Shown here piece by piece: positions 56,026 to 64,000 of a stretch of 64,000 nt of DNA (within the stretch, counting starts at the first letter, position 1; every line of letters starts with the position of its first letter). A program made the translations under genes and the position numbers. Origin of the DNA: Enterococcus asini ATCC 700915 (GTDB lineage Bacteria; Bacillota; Bacilli; Lactobacillales; Enterococcaceae); assembly GCF_000407365.1 (NCBI RefSeq), contig NZ_ASVU01000001.1:1955501-2019500 (forward strand). Reading direction: 5' to 3'. The notes beneath the pieces are model-generated. The model had not been told where the DNA came from, did not search any database, and saw nothing but the letters and a program-made list of their open reading frames with translations.

Positions 56026-56694
56026 ATGCAGATGGTATTGATTCGCCACGGGGAAAGCGAGGCCAATTTCCAAAACTATTGGACTGGTTGGCTAGACGTT
56101 CCCCTGACAGAAAAGGGCCGCAGACAAGCCCAAGCAGCCGGTGAGAAAATTAAACAAGCAGGACTGGAGTTTGACTATGCGTTTACCTCAGTGTTGCAGC
56201 GTTCCTTGATTACGTGTCAGGAAGTATTGGAAGCCTGTGACCAGCTGTGGCTGCCAGTGGAAAAGACTTGGCGTTTAAATGAACGCCATTACGGCGCATT
56301 AGTGGGGAAGAATAAAGACGAAATGAAAGCCGAGTTCGGTGCGGAACAAGTGAAGCGTTGGCGCCGAGGGTATTACCAGCTACCGCCCTTGGTGGAGCAA
56401 AATCATTTTGATCGTCGTTACGACAATTTGGACCAGTCTTTGATTCCAAAAGGGGAAAGTTTGGCTTTGACCACAGAGCGGGTGTTGCCTTTGTGGCAAG
56501 ATTGGCTGGCACCGTTGCTTTTACAAGATAAGAATGTTTTAGTTGTCGGCCACGGCAATAGCTTACGGGCCTTGGTCAAGTATTTGGAAGACATCCCACC
56601 GGAACAAGTGGATCAGATCGAGATTCCCAATGCCACACCGGTTTTGTATGAATTTGCGGCAGATTTGCAGATTTCTCGAAAAATCTTACTTTAA
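56026..56694 (+). CDS. gpmA: 2,3-bisphosphoglycerate-dependent phosphoglycerate mutase family
   Basis: A 222-aa histidine phosphatase superfamily enzyme of the dPGM type (interconverts 3- and 2-phosphoglycerate in glycolysis). The phospho-His is in LIRHGESEANFQNYWTGWLDVPLTEKGR (6-33), with SVLQRSLITCQEVLEA near 55, RLNERHYGALVGKNKDEM near 83 holding the catalytic Glu, and VVGHGNSLRALVKYLE near 175 with the second His. It is slightly shorter than E. coli GpmA (250 aa) at the C-terminus. ATG 56026 follows AGGAGGGA. Many enterococci have several paralogues, so the main glycolytic copy may be elsewhere. Confidence 0.88.
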   Translation: MQMVLIRHGESEANFQNYWTGWLDVPLTEKGRRQAQAAGEKIKQAGLEFDYAFTSVLQRSLITCQEVLEACDQLWLPVEKTWRLNERHYGALVGKNKDEMKAEFGAEQVKRWRRGYYQLPPLVEQNHFDRRYDNLDQSLIPKGESLALTTERVLPLWQDWLAPLLLQDKNVLVVGHGNSLRALVKYLEDIPPEQVDQIEIPNATPVLYEFAADLQISRKILL

Positions 56695-56739
56695 TCACGA
56701 ACAAAATATCTTCCTATAGTGAAAACGTTAATGAATCTG

Positions 56740-56768
56740 CGGGAATTTCCCGGGATTTATGCTATACT
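56740..56768 (+). promoter_or_regulatory. Extended -10 with adjacent near-palindrome upstream of the ACT gene
   Basis: TGCTATACT (56760-56768) is an extended -10. CGGGAATTTCCCG (56740-56752) just upstream is a 13-base near-palindrome that could bind a regulator in place of a -35 box. Confidence 0.45.
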
Positions 56769-56797
56769 ATGAAAAACCAAAAGGGGGAAAAGGGAAT

Positions 56798-57064
56798 ATG
56801 CGGGCAATTTTAACGGTAATTGGAAAAGACAAAGTGGGCATTATCGCTGGGGTCAGTCAGAAATTGGCAGCTTTGGAAATCAACATTTTGGATGTGTCCC
56901 AAACCATCATGGACGATTACTTCACCATGATGATGATGCTTTCCATGGATAAGAATAGTGATTTTGAAAAGATTAAGTCCGAGTTGAACGAAGTGGGCAA
57001 GGACATGGGCGTTTCGATTAAAGTGCAAAACGAAGAAATCTTTAACGCCATGCACAAACTGTGA
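56798..57064 (+). CDS. ACT domain protein (UPF0237)
   Basis: An 88-aa single ACT domain of the UPF0237/GcvR-like type: AILTVIGKDKVGIIAGVSQKLAALEINILDVSQTIMDDYFTMMM, then the second strand-helix and a final EIFNAMHKL. ACT domains bind small ligands, usually amino acids. It is followed 15 bases later by a DUF711 gene, a pairing conserved across Firmicutes, so the two proteins probably act together. The start follows AAGGGAAT. Confidence 0.93.
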   Translation: MRAILTVIGKDKVGIIAGVSQKLAALEINILDVSQTIMDDYFTMMMMLSMDKNSDFEKIKSELNEVGKDMGVSIKVQNEEIFNAMHKL

Positions 57065-57079
57065 GAACGGGGGAAGCAG

Positions 57080-58423
57080 ATGGAGACAAATCAAATTTTA
57101 GAAACCATTCGCATGGTAGAAGAAGAAAACTTAGATGTCCGGACGATTACCATGGGGATTTCACTCTTGGACTGTATTTCGACGGATGTTCAAAAAACTT
57201 GTGACAATATTTACCGCAAAGTCACCACGAAAGCCCGAGACTTGGTCAAAGTCGGCAATGATATCGAAATGGAGTTTGGGATTCCAATCATTAACAAACG
57301 AATCTCGGTGACACCGATTGCGATTATTGCTTCGGCTAGTGGTGGCCAGGACTGTGTGGCGTTTGCCAAAACCTTGGATCGTTGTGCAGAGACTTTAGGG
57401 GTGAACTTTATCGGTGGCTATTCCGCATTGGTGGAAAAAGGCTACCAAGGAGCAGATTTAGCTTTAATCGAATCAATTCCAGAAGCCTTAGCGGAAACGA
57501 ATTTTGTGTGCTCTTCCGTGAATATCGGCTCCACCAAAGCCGGCATCAATATGGATGCGGTGCGCTTAATGGGGGAAACCGTGAAGAAAACCGCCGAAGC
57601 TTCTGATATGGGCTGTGCGAAATTGGTTGTCTTCGCCAATGCGGTGGAAGACAATCCATTCATGGCCGGCGCTTTTCATGGGGTAGGAGAAGCCGACTGT
57701 GAAATCAATATCGGCGTTTCCGGTCCCGGAGTAGTCATGCGGGCTTTGGAAAAAGTCAAAGGGGAATCTTTTGACGTAGTTGCTGAAACCGTGAAGAAGA
57801 CTGCCTTTAAGATTACCCGCATGGGACAAATGGTCGGGCAAATCGCTTCTCAGCGCTTAGGTGTGCCTTTTGGAATTGTGGACTTATCCTTGGCGCCGAC
57901 ACCTGCTGTAGGGGACAGTGTTGCTGGGATTTTAGAAGAAATGGGCTTAGAATCCGTGGGTACCCATGGCACCACGGCGGCTTTGGCCTTGTTAAACGAT
58001 GCTGTGAAAAAAGGCGGCGTAATGGCGTGTAACCACGTGGGGGGCTTATCCGGCGCATTTATTCCAGTTTCAGAAGACGCTGGGATGATTACCGCAGTGG
58101 AAAAAGGCTTGTTAAACTTGGAAAAATTAGAAGCCATGACAGCGATTTGTTCTGTAGGCTTGGACATGATTGCCATTCCAGGAGACACCCCGGCGACAAC
58201 GATTGCGGCTATGATTGCCGATGAAGCGGCGATTGGGGTAATCAATCAAAAAACTACGGCGGTGCGGATTATTCCCGCTAAAGGTACGAAAGTCGGTGAC
58301 ATGGTGGAGTTTGGTGGATTATTAGGTCAAGCACCGGTGATGAAAACCAATCCAGCGGCTTCAGCTGATTTTATTCAACGGGGTGGCCGAATTCCGGCAC
58401 CGATTCATTCATTTAAAAACTAG
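57080..58423 (+). CDS. DUF711 (UPF0210) family protein
   Basis: A 447-aa DUF711/PFL-like protein. Recognisable lines are [17 protein letters not shown] near 20, [26 protein letters not shown] near 113, [23 protein letters not shown] near 143, and [22 protein letters not shown] near 320. The family adopts a glycyl-radical-enzyme-like barrel but lacks the glycyl loop, and its activity is unknown. It is translationally close to the ACT-domain gene, and its end overlaps a possible long start of the HAD gene. Confidence 0.92.
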   Translation: METNQILETIRMVEEENLDVRTITMGISLLDCISTDVQKTCDNIYRKVTTKARDLVKVGNDIEMEFGIPIINKRISVTPIAIIASASGGQDCVAFAKTLDRCAETLGVNFIGGYSALVEKGYQGADLALIESIPEALAETNFVCSSVNIGSTKAGINMDAVRLMGETVKKTAEASDMGCAKLVVFANAVEDNPFMAGAFHGVGEADCEINIGVSGPGVVMRALEKVKGESFDVVAETVKKTAFKITRMGQMVGQIASQRLGVPFGIVDLSLAPTPAVGDSVAGILEEMGLESVGTHGTTAALALLNDAVKKGGVMACNHVGGLSGAFIPVSEDAGMITAVEKGLLNLEKLEAMTAICSVGLDMIAIPGDTPATTIAAMIADEAAIGVINQKTTAVRIIPAKGTKVGDMVEFGGLLGQAPVMKTNPAASADFIQRGGRIPAPIHSFKN

Positions 58424-58439
58424 GAGATGCAAGAGTTAT

Positions 58440-59054
58440 ATGAAGTTTTTCATTTGGGATTTTGATGGCACATTGTACGACACCTATCCAATGATTTTAC
58501 CCGCAGTGATGAAAGTTTTAGTAAAAAATCACGTTGAAGCACCAGAGCGGGATGTCTATCGGATGTTAAAAGAATTTTCTTCAAAAAAAGTTGCTGAAAC
58601 TTATGATCTTGATTTTGCGGCTTTTACAGAAGATCTCCATACTTTCGAAAATGCAGATCAAAGAGAGCCCTTGCCTTTTGAGGGGATGGCGGAAACCTTG
58701 GCTGAAATTCAAGCTCAAGGTGGCCGACAGTTTATCATGACGCACCGCATGGCGGATGATACGAAACGCTTATTAGCGCTCCATGGCCTGGAAGGTTATT
58801 TTGAGGAAATCGTGGGCCCTGAGCGGAACTTTGCCAGAAAGCCAGATCCAGAGGCGATTAACTATTTAGTGGACAAGTATCAGATGCCAAAAAATCAAAC
58901 GGTGATGATTGGTGATCGCTTTATGGATGTATTGGCTGGCAACGCTGCGGGAATTGCTTCTTGCTTCTTTGACAATGAGCAACTCTTAAACGATGTTCCG
59001 GCGGACTTTGTTTGTCGAAGCCCCAAAGAAATTTTGACACTATTAGAAAAGTAA
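58440..59054 (+). CDS. HAD-superfamily hydrolase (phosphoglycolate phosphatase-like)
   Basis: A 204-aa HAD phosphatase. Motif I is WDFDGTLYDTYP with the nucleophile Asp at about residue 7, motif II is FIMTHRM near 100, and motif III/IV is ARKPDPEAINYLVDKY near 139 then VMIGDRFMDVLAGNAAGI near 158. The helical cap near 20-75 is of the C1 type. ATG 58440 follows AGGAGATGCAAGAG; the long frame from 58383 overlaps DUF711. The substrate is not predictable. Confidence 0.85.
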   Translation: MKFFIWDFDGTLYDTYPMILPAVMKVLVKNHVEAPERDVYRMLKEFSSKKVAETYDLDFAAFTEDLHTFENADQREPLPFEGMAETLAEIQAQGGRQFIMTHRMADDTKRLLALHGLEGYFEEIVGPERNFARKPDPEAINYLVDKYQMPKNQTVMIGDRFMDVLAGNAAGIASCFFDNEQLLNDVPADFVCRSPKEILTLLEK

Positions 59055-59063
59055 ACAGGAAAA

Positions 59064-59098
59064 AGCTGACCTTAGTCGTGACTAGGGTCAGCTTTTTT
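59064..59098 (+). terminator. Terminator before the com operon
   Basis: AAAGCTGACC pairs with GGTCAGCTTT around a 14-base loop (TTAGTCGTGACTAG, itself partly self-complementary), followed by TTTT. Confidence 0.9.
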
Positions 59099-59133
59099 TG
59101 CGTATCTTATGCCAAGGAGAAAGGAGGGAGTTC

Positions 59134-59763
59134 ATGAACCAGTGGCAGGAAACTGTGCGTAAGTATGCCGTTCCTATAGGTCTGTTACTAGCACTGCTTG
59201 CGGGAGCGATTTTTTGGTTTGGCTTCGTCGAAAAAAAGGAAGCACCAGGAAAAGAAGCGCCCTTTTTGTTAACCAGTCAAGTCAGCCAAGAAACTAGGGA
59301 GACCACCACGGAGTCGGCTTATTTTGTGGACATCAAAGGAGCGGTGGTAACCCCAGGGGTCTATCAAGTGCCTCCAGGATCCCGAGTACAAGATATCGTG
59401 GGCTTAGCCGGGGGTCTGCGAGAGGATGCCGCGACAGCTTACGTCAACTTGGCGGCGAAAGTGGAGGATCAACAATTGATCTATGTAATGACAGAAGTAG
59501 AAGCCACCCAAAGTGACACGCCTTTACCGGCCACCGCTCCGGCAACTGGAAATACCCCAGGTCAAAGTGAAGCCAAAGTCAATATTAACACAGCAGATGC
59601 AAGTCTCTTACAAACACTATCGGGAATCGGGATCAAAAAAGCGGAAGCCATTATTGCCTACCGGGAGGAACATGGACCCTTTGCTTCGGTCGATGATCTT
59701 CAAGAAGTTTCCGGAATTGGCGAAAAGACAGTTGAAAAACTCCGGGCTTCCATTACAATATAG
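59134..59763 (+). CDS. comEA: Competence protein ComEA (membrane-anchored DNA receptor)
   Basis: A 209-aa ComEA. N-terminal membrane anchor (YAVPIGLLLALLAGAIFWFGFV), linker, SLBB domain (FVDIKGAVVTPGVYQVPPGSRVQDIVGLAGGL near 64-95), Thr/Pro linker, then a double helix-hairpin-helix DNA-binding domain (VNINTADASLLQTLSGIGIKKAEAIIAYREEHGPFASVDDL near 147-188, VSGIGEKTVEKL). It binds incoming double-stranded DNA at the cell surface. ATG 59134 follows AAGGAGGGAGTTC. It is first in the comE operon. Confidence 0.95.
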   Translation: MNQWQETVRKYAVPIGLLLALLAGAIFWFGFVEKKEAPGKEAPFLLTSQVSQETRETTTESAYFVDIKGAVVTPGVYQVPPGSRVQDIVGLAGGLREDAATAYVNLAAKVEDQQLIYVMTEVEATQSDTPLPATAPATGNTPGQSEAKVNINTADASLLQTLSGIGIKKAEAIIAYREEHGPFASVDDLQEVSGIGEKTVEKLRASITI

Positions 59764-59800
59764 CTAGAGGTTTAGACTATTGTCAGCAAAGGAGAAACAT

Positions 59801-60289
59801 ATGAGTGATCAACGAATACCTTGGGACCAGTATTTTATGGCCCAGGCAGTATTGCTTTCCCTACGTAGTACCTGTACGAGACTTGAAGTCGGGGCTACGT
59901 TAGTAAAGGACAAACGAATCATTGCAGGAGGCTATAACGGTGCAGTCTCCGGGGACGTGCATTGTATCGACGAGGGTTGTTACATGGTAGATGGCCACTG
60001 TATCCGCACCCTCCACGCAGAAATCAATGCATTATTGCAATGTGCAAAATTAGGGATTTCCGCCGATCAATCGGAAATCTATGTCACCCATTTTCCATGT
60101 TTGAACTGTACTAAGGCGCTGTTGCAAGCCGGGGTGCGGAAGATTCATTATTTACACGATTACAACAATGACACGTATGCCAGAGAGTTGATCGCCCGAG
60201 TTGGCTCTTCCGTGCATCAGGTGACATTGGATCCGAAGTACTTCGAAAAGCTTTCTGCTAAAGCTTTGGAGGGACATGTCCAAAGCTAA
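59801..60289 (+). CDS. comEB: ComE operon protein 2, dCMP deaminase family
   Basis: A 162-aa zinc deaminase of the dCMP deaminase type. [31 protein letters not shown] near 22-52, [13 protein letters not shown] near 74 (zinc His and catalytic Glu) and [16 protein letters not shown] near 100 (two zinc Cys) are diagnostic. The gene sits between comEA and comEC as in Bacillus but is not required for DNA uptake there. ATG 59801 follows AAAGGAGAAACAT, and it overlaps comEC by 14 bases. Confidence 0.93.
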   Translation: MSDQRIPWDQYFMAQAVLLSLRSTCTRLEVGATLVKDKRIIAGGYNGAVSGDVHCIDEGCYMVDGHCIRTLHAEINALLQCAKLGISADQSEIYVTHFPCLNCTKALLQAGVRKIHYLHDYNNDTYARELIARVGSSVHQVTLDPKYFEKLSAKALEGHVQS

Positions 60290-62534
60290 CGGATTAAACC
60301 AATTGATTTTCCCGAGTCTCTTGGTTTCATCCGTGCTACTAGCATCAACCACCGGTAATTCCTGGTTTTGGTTAGTGGCGATTTATTTTTTACTTGTACT
60401 CTGCTGTAAAAGACAGTGGCGGCTTTTGGCCGTGGCGGTCTTTTGCGGCTTTTTTTGTCTTTGGCGTCTCTCTTACTGGCCTACCTTGGAATTGGGCGCA
60501 GTAGCAGATGAAACCTGCCAACTGACTTGTACGGTGAAAGGCGATACGATTGAAATCAATGGCGACAAAATCACGTTTGATGCTTGGACCACCAGAGGAA
60601 AACTTGCGGTAACCACTTATGCCGCTAAAGATGAAGTGGCTACGTGGCGGACTTTGCGGAATAAGGAGCTTCAGATAAAAGGGCAAGGCGTGTACTCCAG
60701 AGGAACACCACAACGAAATCTCGGTGGGTTTTCCTATCGCTACTATCTCTATGCCCATGGCTACAGCGGTAGTTTTCAAATCAAGAAGATTCTTGGCAAA
60801 ACGGAAACGCCGGCCTCTTTTTCGGTGCAAAGGCTTAGAGGATACTTAATCAGTCATGTGGAAACCACTTTTCCTCCAAAAACGGGATTGTACTTAAAAG
60901 CTTTATTATTTGGTCACAAAGACGGGGCTTTTCAAAGTATCGCCCAAGGATTTAAGCAGACGGGAATTTTACATCTGTTTAGTATTTCCGGGCTACATCT
61001 TTGGTTTTTCTTCGGCTTGGTGGACAAATTCTTACGACGAGTGGGCTTAACCAAGGAGGAGTCCTTTCTTCCTATGGTTCTAGTCTTAGTCGGTGGTTTT
61101 TGGTTATTTGGCGGCAGTGCGAGCGTTTTGCGGGCCACTTGTGCCGTCTTTTTGCAGCGAGTTTTAGCCCTAGGGCATTGGCGATTGTCTTCTTTAGATC
61201 GCTTTTCCTTGGTATTAGTCGGGGTACAGCTAGTCTGGCCCACATATTTATTGACCACTGGGGGACACTTATCCTTGTATTTGGCTTGGCTACTACTTTA
61301 CGTCCCTCAACGGCCAGGAAAATGGCGACAAGGTCTGTGGCTGTCGCTTTTACCCGCACCTTTGTTGATGTATTTATTTGCGGAATGGTCCTGGGTCGGC
61401 GGTATTTTAACGGTACTTTGTGTGCCGTTATTCAGTTGGCTTTTGTTACCGGGAAGCTTACTGCTATTAGGCGCTTCCCTGATAACTCCTTTGCCGAAAG
61501 TTTTTCTGGAGATTGTTGAAGGGTTCTTTGAAGTATTAGGAAACCTTTTAAGTGGTGGCGGTGGTTTTTCTTGGATTACCGGTCAGCCACCGGTTCTTTT
61601 GGTGATTGGTTGCTTGTTAGGTGGGGTGTATCTCTATGAGTGCCGGAGTAAGTGGACGGTGATGCTGTGTGTGTGCTTCCCCCTTTTTGTGGGCAGTTTT
61701 CCTTTCGATGAGCGAATTAGCTTTGTGGATGTAGGACAAGGGGACAGCGTCGTTTTTCGTAGCCGAGGTAATCGGGAAGTTATGGTTTTAGATACTGGCG
61801 GGCGTCTGAATTTTAAAGAAGACTGGGCTCAAGGCTATCAAGCACCTAATAGTGAGTACACCTTGATTCCTTTTTTGAAGTCCCAAGGAGTACGGCGGAT
61901 TTCTCGTTTGATCTTAACTCATGGGGACGTGGATCACATGGGAGATGCCCAAAGTCTCTTTGAAACATTTGTGGTTGAGGAAGTACTCCTTCCAGCAGGC
62001 AGTCATCAACATGAAAACATTCAAAAGTTAATCAGACTGCTCCCTGAAAAGACTGTGGTCCGAGAGATTTTAGCGCCGGAACGAATCGGCGGAGTATTTT
62101 CCTTGGAAGTCTTAGCGCCAGAAACTGTGGGAAAAGGGGAAAATGAAGACTCCCTAGTACTCACCGCCTACTGGAATCACCGCCGTTTCTTATTTACCGG
62201 AGATTTGGATCAAGCTGGGGAACGCCGTTTGTTAAAAGACTATCACCAGTTGCGGGCAGATGTTTTAAAAGTCGGTCATCACGGCAGTCGGAGTAGCACG
62301 GATCCGGTGTTTTTACAAGCGTTGCAAGTGAAAGAGGCGGTCATTTCCTGTGGAGTGAAGAATTCCTTTGGACATCCCCATGAAGAAGTACTCACCGCAT
62401 TAAAAAAAGCCCAAGTGCAAGTTTGGCGCACGGATCAACAGGGGATGATCTATTTTTCTAGTCAGTCCGCCCAAGCCGCATGGGTCAGGAAGGACTGGCA
62501 AAAGACTGGCGTAAGTGGTAGGATAATGCGGTAA
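60276..62534 (+). CDS. comEC: ComEC/Rec2 DNA uptake channel
   Basis: A 752-aa DNA translocation channel. Three domains are visible: an N-terminal OB-fold region after two membrane segments (residues 85-170), the Competence core with about seven membrane helices ([37 protein letters not shown] near 213, [39 protein letters not shown]), and a C-terminal metallo-beta-lactamase domain ([12 protein letters not shown] near 487, [15 protein letters not shown] near 547, GHHGSRSST near 668). The intact length and motifs suggest competence is functional, given the other machinery. The start follows GGAGGGAC. Confidence 0.95.
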   Translation: MSKANGLNQLIFPSLLVSSVLLASTTGNSWFWLVAIYFLLVLCCKRQWRLLAVAVFCGFFCLWRLSYWPTLELGAVADETCQLTCTVKGDTIEINGDKITFDAWTTRGKLAVTTYAAKDEVATWRTLRNKELQIKGQGVYSRGTPQRNLGGFSYRYYLYAHGYSGSFQIKKILGKTETPASFSVQRLRGYLISHVETTFPPKTGLYLKALLFGHKDGAFQSIAQGFKQTGILHLFSISGLHLWFFFGLVDKFLRRVGLTKEESFLPMVLVLVGGFWLFGGSASVLRATCAVFLQRVLALGHWRLSSLDRFSLVLVGVQLVWPTYLLTTGGHLSLYLAWLLLYVPQRPGKWRQGLWLSLLPAPLLMYLFAEWSWVGGILTVLCVPLFSWLLLPGSLLLLGASLITPLPKVFLEIVEGFFEVLGNLLSGGGGFSWITGQPPVLLVIGCLLGGVYLYECRSKWTVMLCVCFPLFVGSFPFDERISFVDVGQGDSVVFRSRGNREVMVLDTGGRLNFKEDWAQGYQAPNSEYTLIPFLKSQGVRRISRLILTHGDVDHMGDAQSLFETFVVEEVLLPAGSHQHENIQKLIRLLPEKTVVREILAPERIGGVFSLEVLAPETVGKGENEDSLVLTAYWNHRRFLFTGDLDQAGERRLLKDYHQLRADVLKVGHHGSRSSTDPVFLQALQVKEAVISCGVKNSFGHPHEEVLTALKKAQVQVWRTDQQGMIYFSSQSAQAAWVRKDWQKTGVSGRIMR

Positions 62535-62546
62535 GGATGTGAGCAG

Positions 62547-63575
62547 ATGGACACGCAAACGGCGCTTCAAGCCATTCAGGAGCAGCCCTTGGCACCGGTG
62601 TATTTGGTGTTGGGCACGGAAAGTTTTTTGATTGATAAGATTAAAGCCGCCTTTTTCAGTCGGTTGCAGTTGCAAAAGGATGACTTGGACTTTGTCTTCT
62701 TTGATATGGAGGAAGATCTGGTCAACGTTGCGGTAGCCGAAGCAGAAGCACTCCCTTTGTTTTCGGCAGAGGACAAGCGCTTGATTTTTGTAGAAAACTG
62801 CTATTTTCTAACGGCGGAAAAGAAAACCAATGCCCCAGAGCATGACTTCGCGGATTTATTAAACTATCTGGAGCATCCTAGTGATACGGCGATTATGGTT
62901 TTTTTCGCTCCTTATGAAAAGCTAGATGAGCGTAAGAAAATCACGAAGATTTTGAAAAAAGCCAGCGTGTTAATCGACACCCAGCCTTTAGGTGAAAAAG
63001 ATGCGGAGGTCTACATTAAGCGCTCCGTGGAAGCGAGTGGCTTGGATATGGACCGAAAAACCTTGGCTTTATTCGTTCAATTAACCGATCTGGACTTAAC
63101 CAAGGCCATGAATGAATTGCAAAAACTGCGAATCTATGCCGGCAAACAGGGAAAAATCACTGAGAAAGATTTACTGGCCTTGATTCCGAAGAGTCTGGAT
63201 CACAATCTCTTTGATTTGACCGACCACTTGTTGCAAGGGCGCACGGAGCAGGCTTTGCGTTTGTATCAGGACCTGCTTTTGCAAGGTGAAGAGACCATTA
63301 AGCTCAACGCGGTGTTAATCAGTCAGCTGCGCTTGTACCTACAGACGCAGATTTTGATGAAGCTCGGATATCAGCAGTCAAATATTGCCAAAACTTTAGG
63401 GGTTCATCCTTATCGTGTGAAGCTGGCCATGCAACGAGTGCGGAAATTTTCCCCACAACGGTTGCAACACTTGTATGATCGTCTGATTGAAAATGACTAT
63501 TTGGTGAAAACCGGTCGGATGGATAAAGAACTTTTATTTGAATTAACGGTACTGGAAGCAGCAGGTCAATTTTGA
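62547..63575 (+). CDS. holA: DNA polymerase III delta subunit
   Basis: A 342-aa HolA clamp-loader subunit. PVYLVLGTESFLIDKIKAAFF near 14, LFSAEDKRLIFVENCYFLT near 70, TLALFVQLTDLDLTKAMNELQKLRIYAG near 165-192 and NAVLISQLRLYLQTQILMKLGYQQSNIAKTLGVHPYRVKLAM near 250-290 are typical. It opens the beta sliding clamp during loading. It lies directly after comEC as in many Firmicutes. A terminator-like hairpin overlaps its stop. Confidence 0.95.
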   Translation: MDTQTALQAIQEQPLAPVYLVLGTESFLIDKIKAAFFSRLQLQKDDLDFVFFDMEEDLVNVAVAEAEALPLFSAEDKRLIFVENCYFLTAEKKTNAPEHDFADLLNYLEHPSDTAIMVFFAPYEKLDERKKITKILKKASVLIDTQPLGEKDAEVYIKRSVEASGLDMDRKTLALFVQLTDLDLTKAMNELQKLRIYAGKQGKITEKDLLALIPKSLDHNLFDLTDHLLQGRTEQALRLYQDLLLQGEETIKLNAVLISQLRLYLQTQILMKLGYQQSNIAKTLGVHPYRVKLAMQRVRKFSPQRLQHLYDRLIENDYLVKTGRMDKELLFELTVLEAAGQF

Positions 63576-63586
63576 TCTGCTCTTTT
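63561..63586 (+). terminator. Terminator-like hairpin overlapping the holA stop
   Basis: GCAGGTCA pairs with TGATCTGC (one G-T) around ATTT, followed by TCTTTT. Confidence 0.55.
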
Positions 63587-63604
63587 CATGGAGGAGGAAG
63601 ATTT

Positions 63605-64000
63605 TTGGAAAATGCAACCCGGCTCTTACAGGAAACATTCGGCTACCAAGGGTTTCGCCCGGGCCAAGAAGAGCTGATTCGTCATGTCCTAGAGAAGAAA
63701 AATGTTCTAGGGATCATGCCCACAGGCGGCGGGAAGTCGATTTGTTATCAATTACCGGCGCTACTTTTGCCCGGAGTGACCTTAGTAGTCTCCCCTTTGA
63801 TCGCTTTGATGAAAGATCAAGTGGATGCCTTGGTGGACAATGGCATCCCCGCAACTTTTCTCAATAGCTCTTTGAGTGCGATGGAAAATCAAAGTCGCCT
63901 GCAAGACTTAGCCCAAGGTCGCTACAAACTTTTGTATGTGGCTCCGGAACGCTTGCAAAGTGGGGAGTTGGTGCGTTTACTTTCCTGCATCCAAGTTTCT
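63605..64000 (+). CDS. recQ: ATP-dependent DNA helicase RecQ, 3' truncated by window edge
   Basis: The first 132 codons of RecQ, open to the last base. ETFGYQGFRPGQEELI (motif 0, with the adenine-binding Q) is near 10-25, GIMPTGGGKSICYQLPAL (motif I) near 36-53, VVSPLIALMKDQVDAL (Ia) near 62-77, and LLYVAPERL near 108-116. The TTG start at 63605 lies just after a repeated GGAGGAGGAAG ribosome site. It is a 3'-5' repair helicase. The helicase C-terminal half, RQC and HRDC domains lie outside the window. Confidence 0.93.
   Translation, partial: MENATRLLQETFGYQGFRPGQEELIRHVLEKKNVLGIMPTGGGKSICYQLPALLLPGVTLVVSPLIALMKDQVDALVDNGIPATFLNSSLSAMENQSRLQDLAQGRYKLLYVAPERLQSGELVRLLSCIQVS

Overview
The window comes from a low-GC Gram-positive of the Lactobacillales, most likely an Enterococcaceae member. 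The evidence is the comEA-comEB-comEC-holA-recQ run, an Enterococcus-type LysM/3D secreted protein, adenine deaminase, an ACT/DUF711 pair, strong AGGAGG ribosome binding sites and frequent TTG/GTG starts. It splits into a mobile left half (1 to about 38.4 kb) and an ordinary chromosomal right half (about 38.45 to 64 kb). No rRNA, tRNA or CRISPR array was seen.

Left half, 1-29.4 kb: the right-hand part of a siphovirus-type, HK97-fold prophage, all on the plus strand. In order it carries a D5/P4-like primase-helicase (cut by the window edge), a VRR-NUC nuclease, an SNF2-type helicase, a DUF1492 late regulator, HNH nuclease, P27 small terminase, a DNA-modification block (short SAM synthetase, ParB-adenine/cytosine-N methyltransferase, C5-cytosine methyltransferase), large terminase, portal, ClpP-type protease, capsid, connectors, tail tube, frameshifted tail chaperone, tape measure, distal tail protein, a giant tail-tip protein, holin and amidase. 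Three unrelated genes sit inside the late operon. Each has its own strong -10 promoter and its own intrinsic terminator, as expected of moron (lysogenic cargo) genes: a 110-aa hypothetical, a GIY-YIG nuclease and a membrane-anchored 164-aa protein. Oddities include an ATC codon where the small terminase start should be, a nonsense-broken HNH/AP2 nuclease and a perfect A_AAA_AAC frameshift site.

29.5-38.4 kb: an integration module of a 60-aa helper and three serine-recombinase genes, then a complete IS1380-family element (1678 bp, 16-bp inverted repeats, ATAG target duplication), then two overlapping DUF262 genes. The second DUF262 gene carries a DUF1524/HNH tail, so the pair looks like a GmrSD/BrxU-type anti-phage system. 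The IS landed immediately after a perfect extended -10 promoter that appears to have driven this pair. A 46-bp imperfect palindrome at 38286-38331 is a possible attachment site.

Right half: the chromosome starts with the 3' remnant of a sugar-porter gene and its terminator. It continues with small stress and repair type genes (ClbS/DfsB-like, S66 peptidase, cytidine deaminase, a nonsense-broken MGMT-like gene, HEAT repeat, DUF1697, DUF5131, NUDIX), then adenine deaminase, an APC transporter, a GNAT, an L-LDH/HicDH, a PTS IIB-IIA pair with a cre-like site, a LysM-3D wall protein with a WalR-like box, a metallophosphoesterase, a DUF1538 pair with a PII-like protein, a MATE exporter, phosphoglycerate mutase, ACT + DUF711 + HAD, and finally comEA-comEB-comEC-holA-recQ (recQ runs off the right edge). 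Convergent genes are separated by strong bidirectional terminators.
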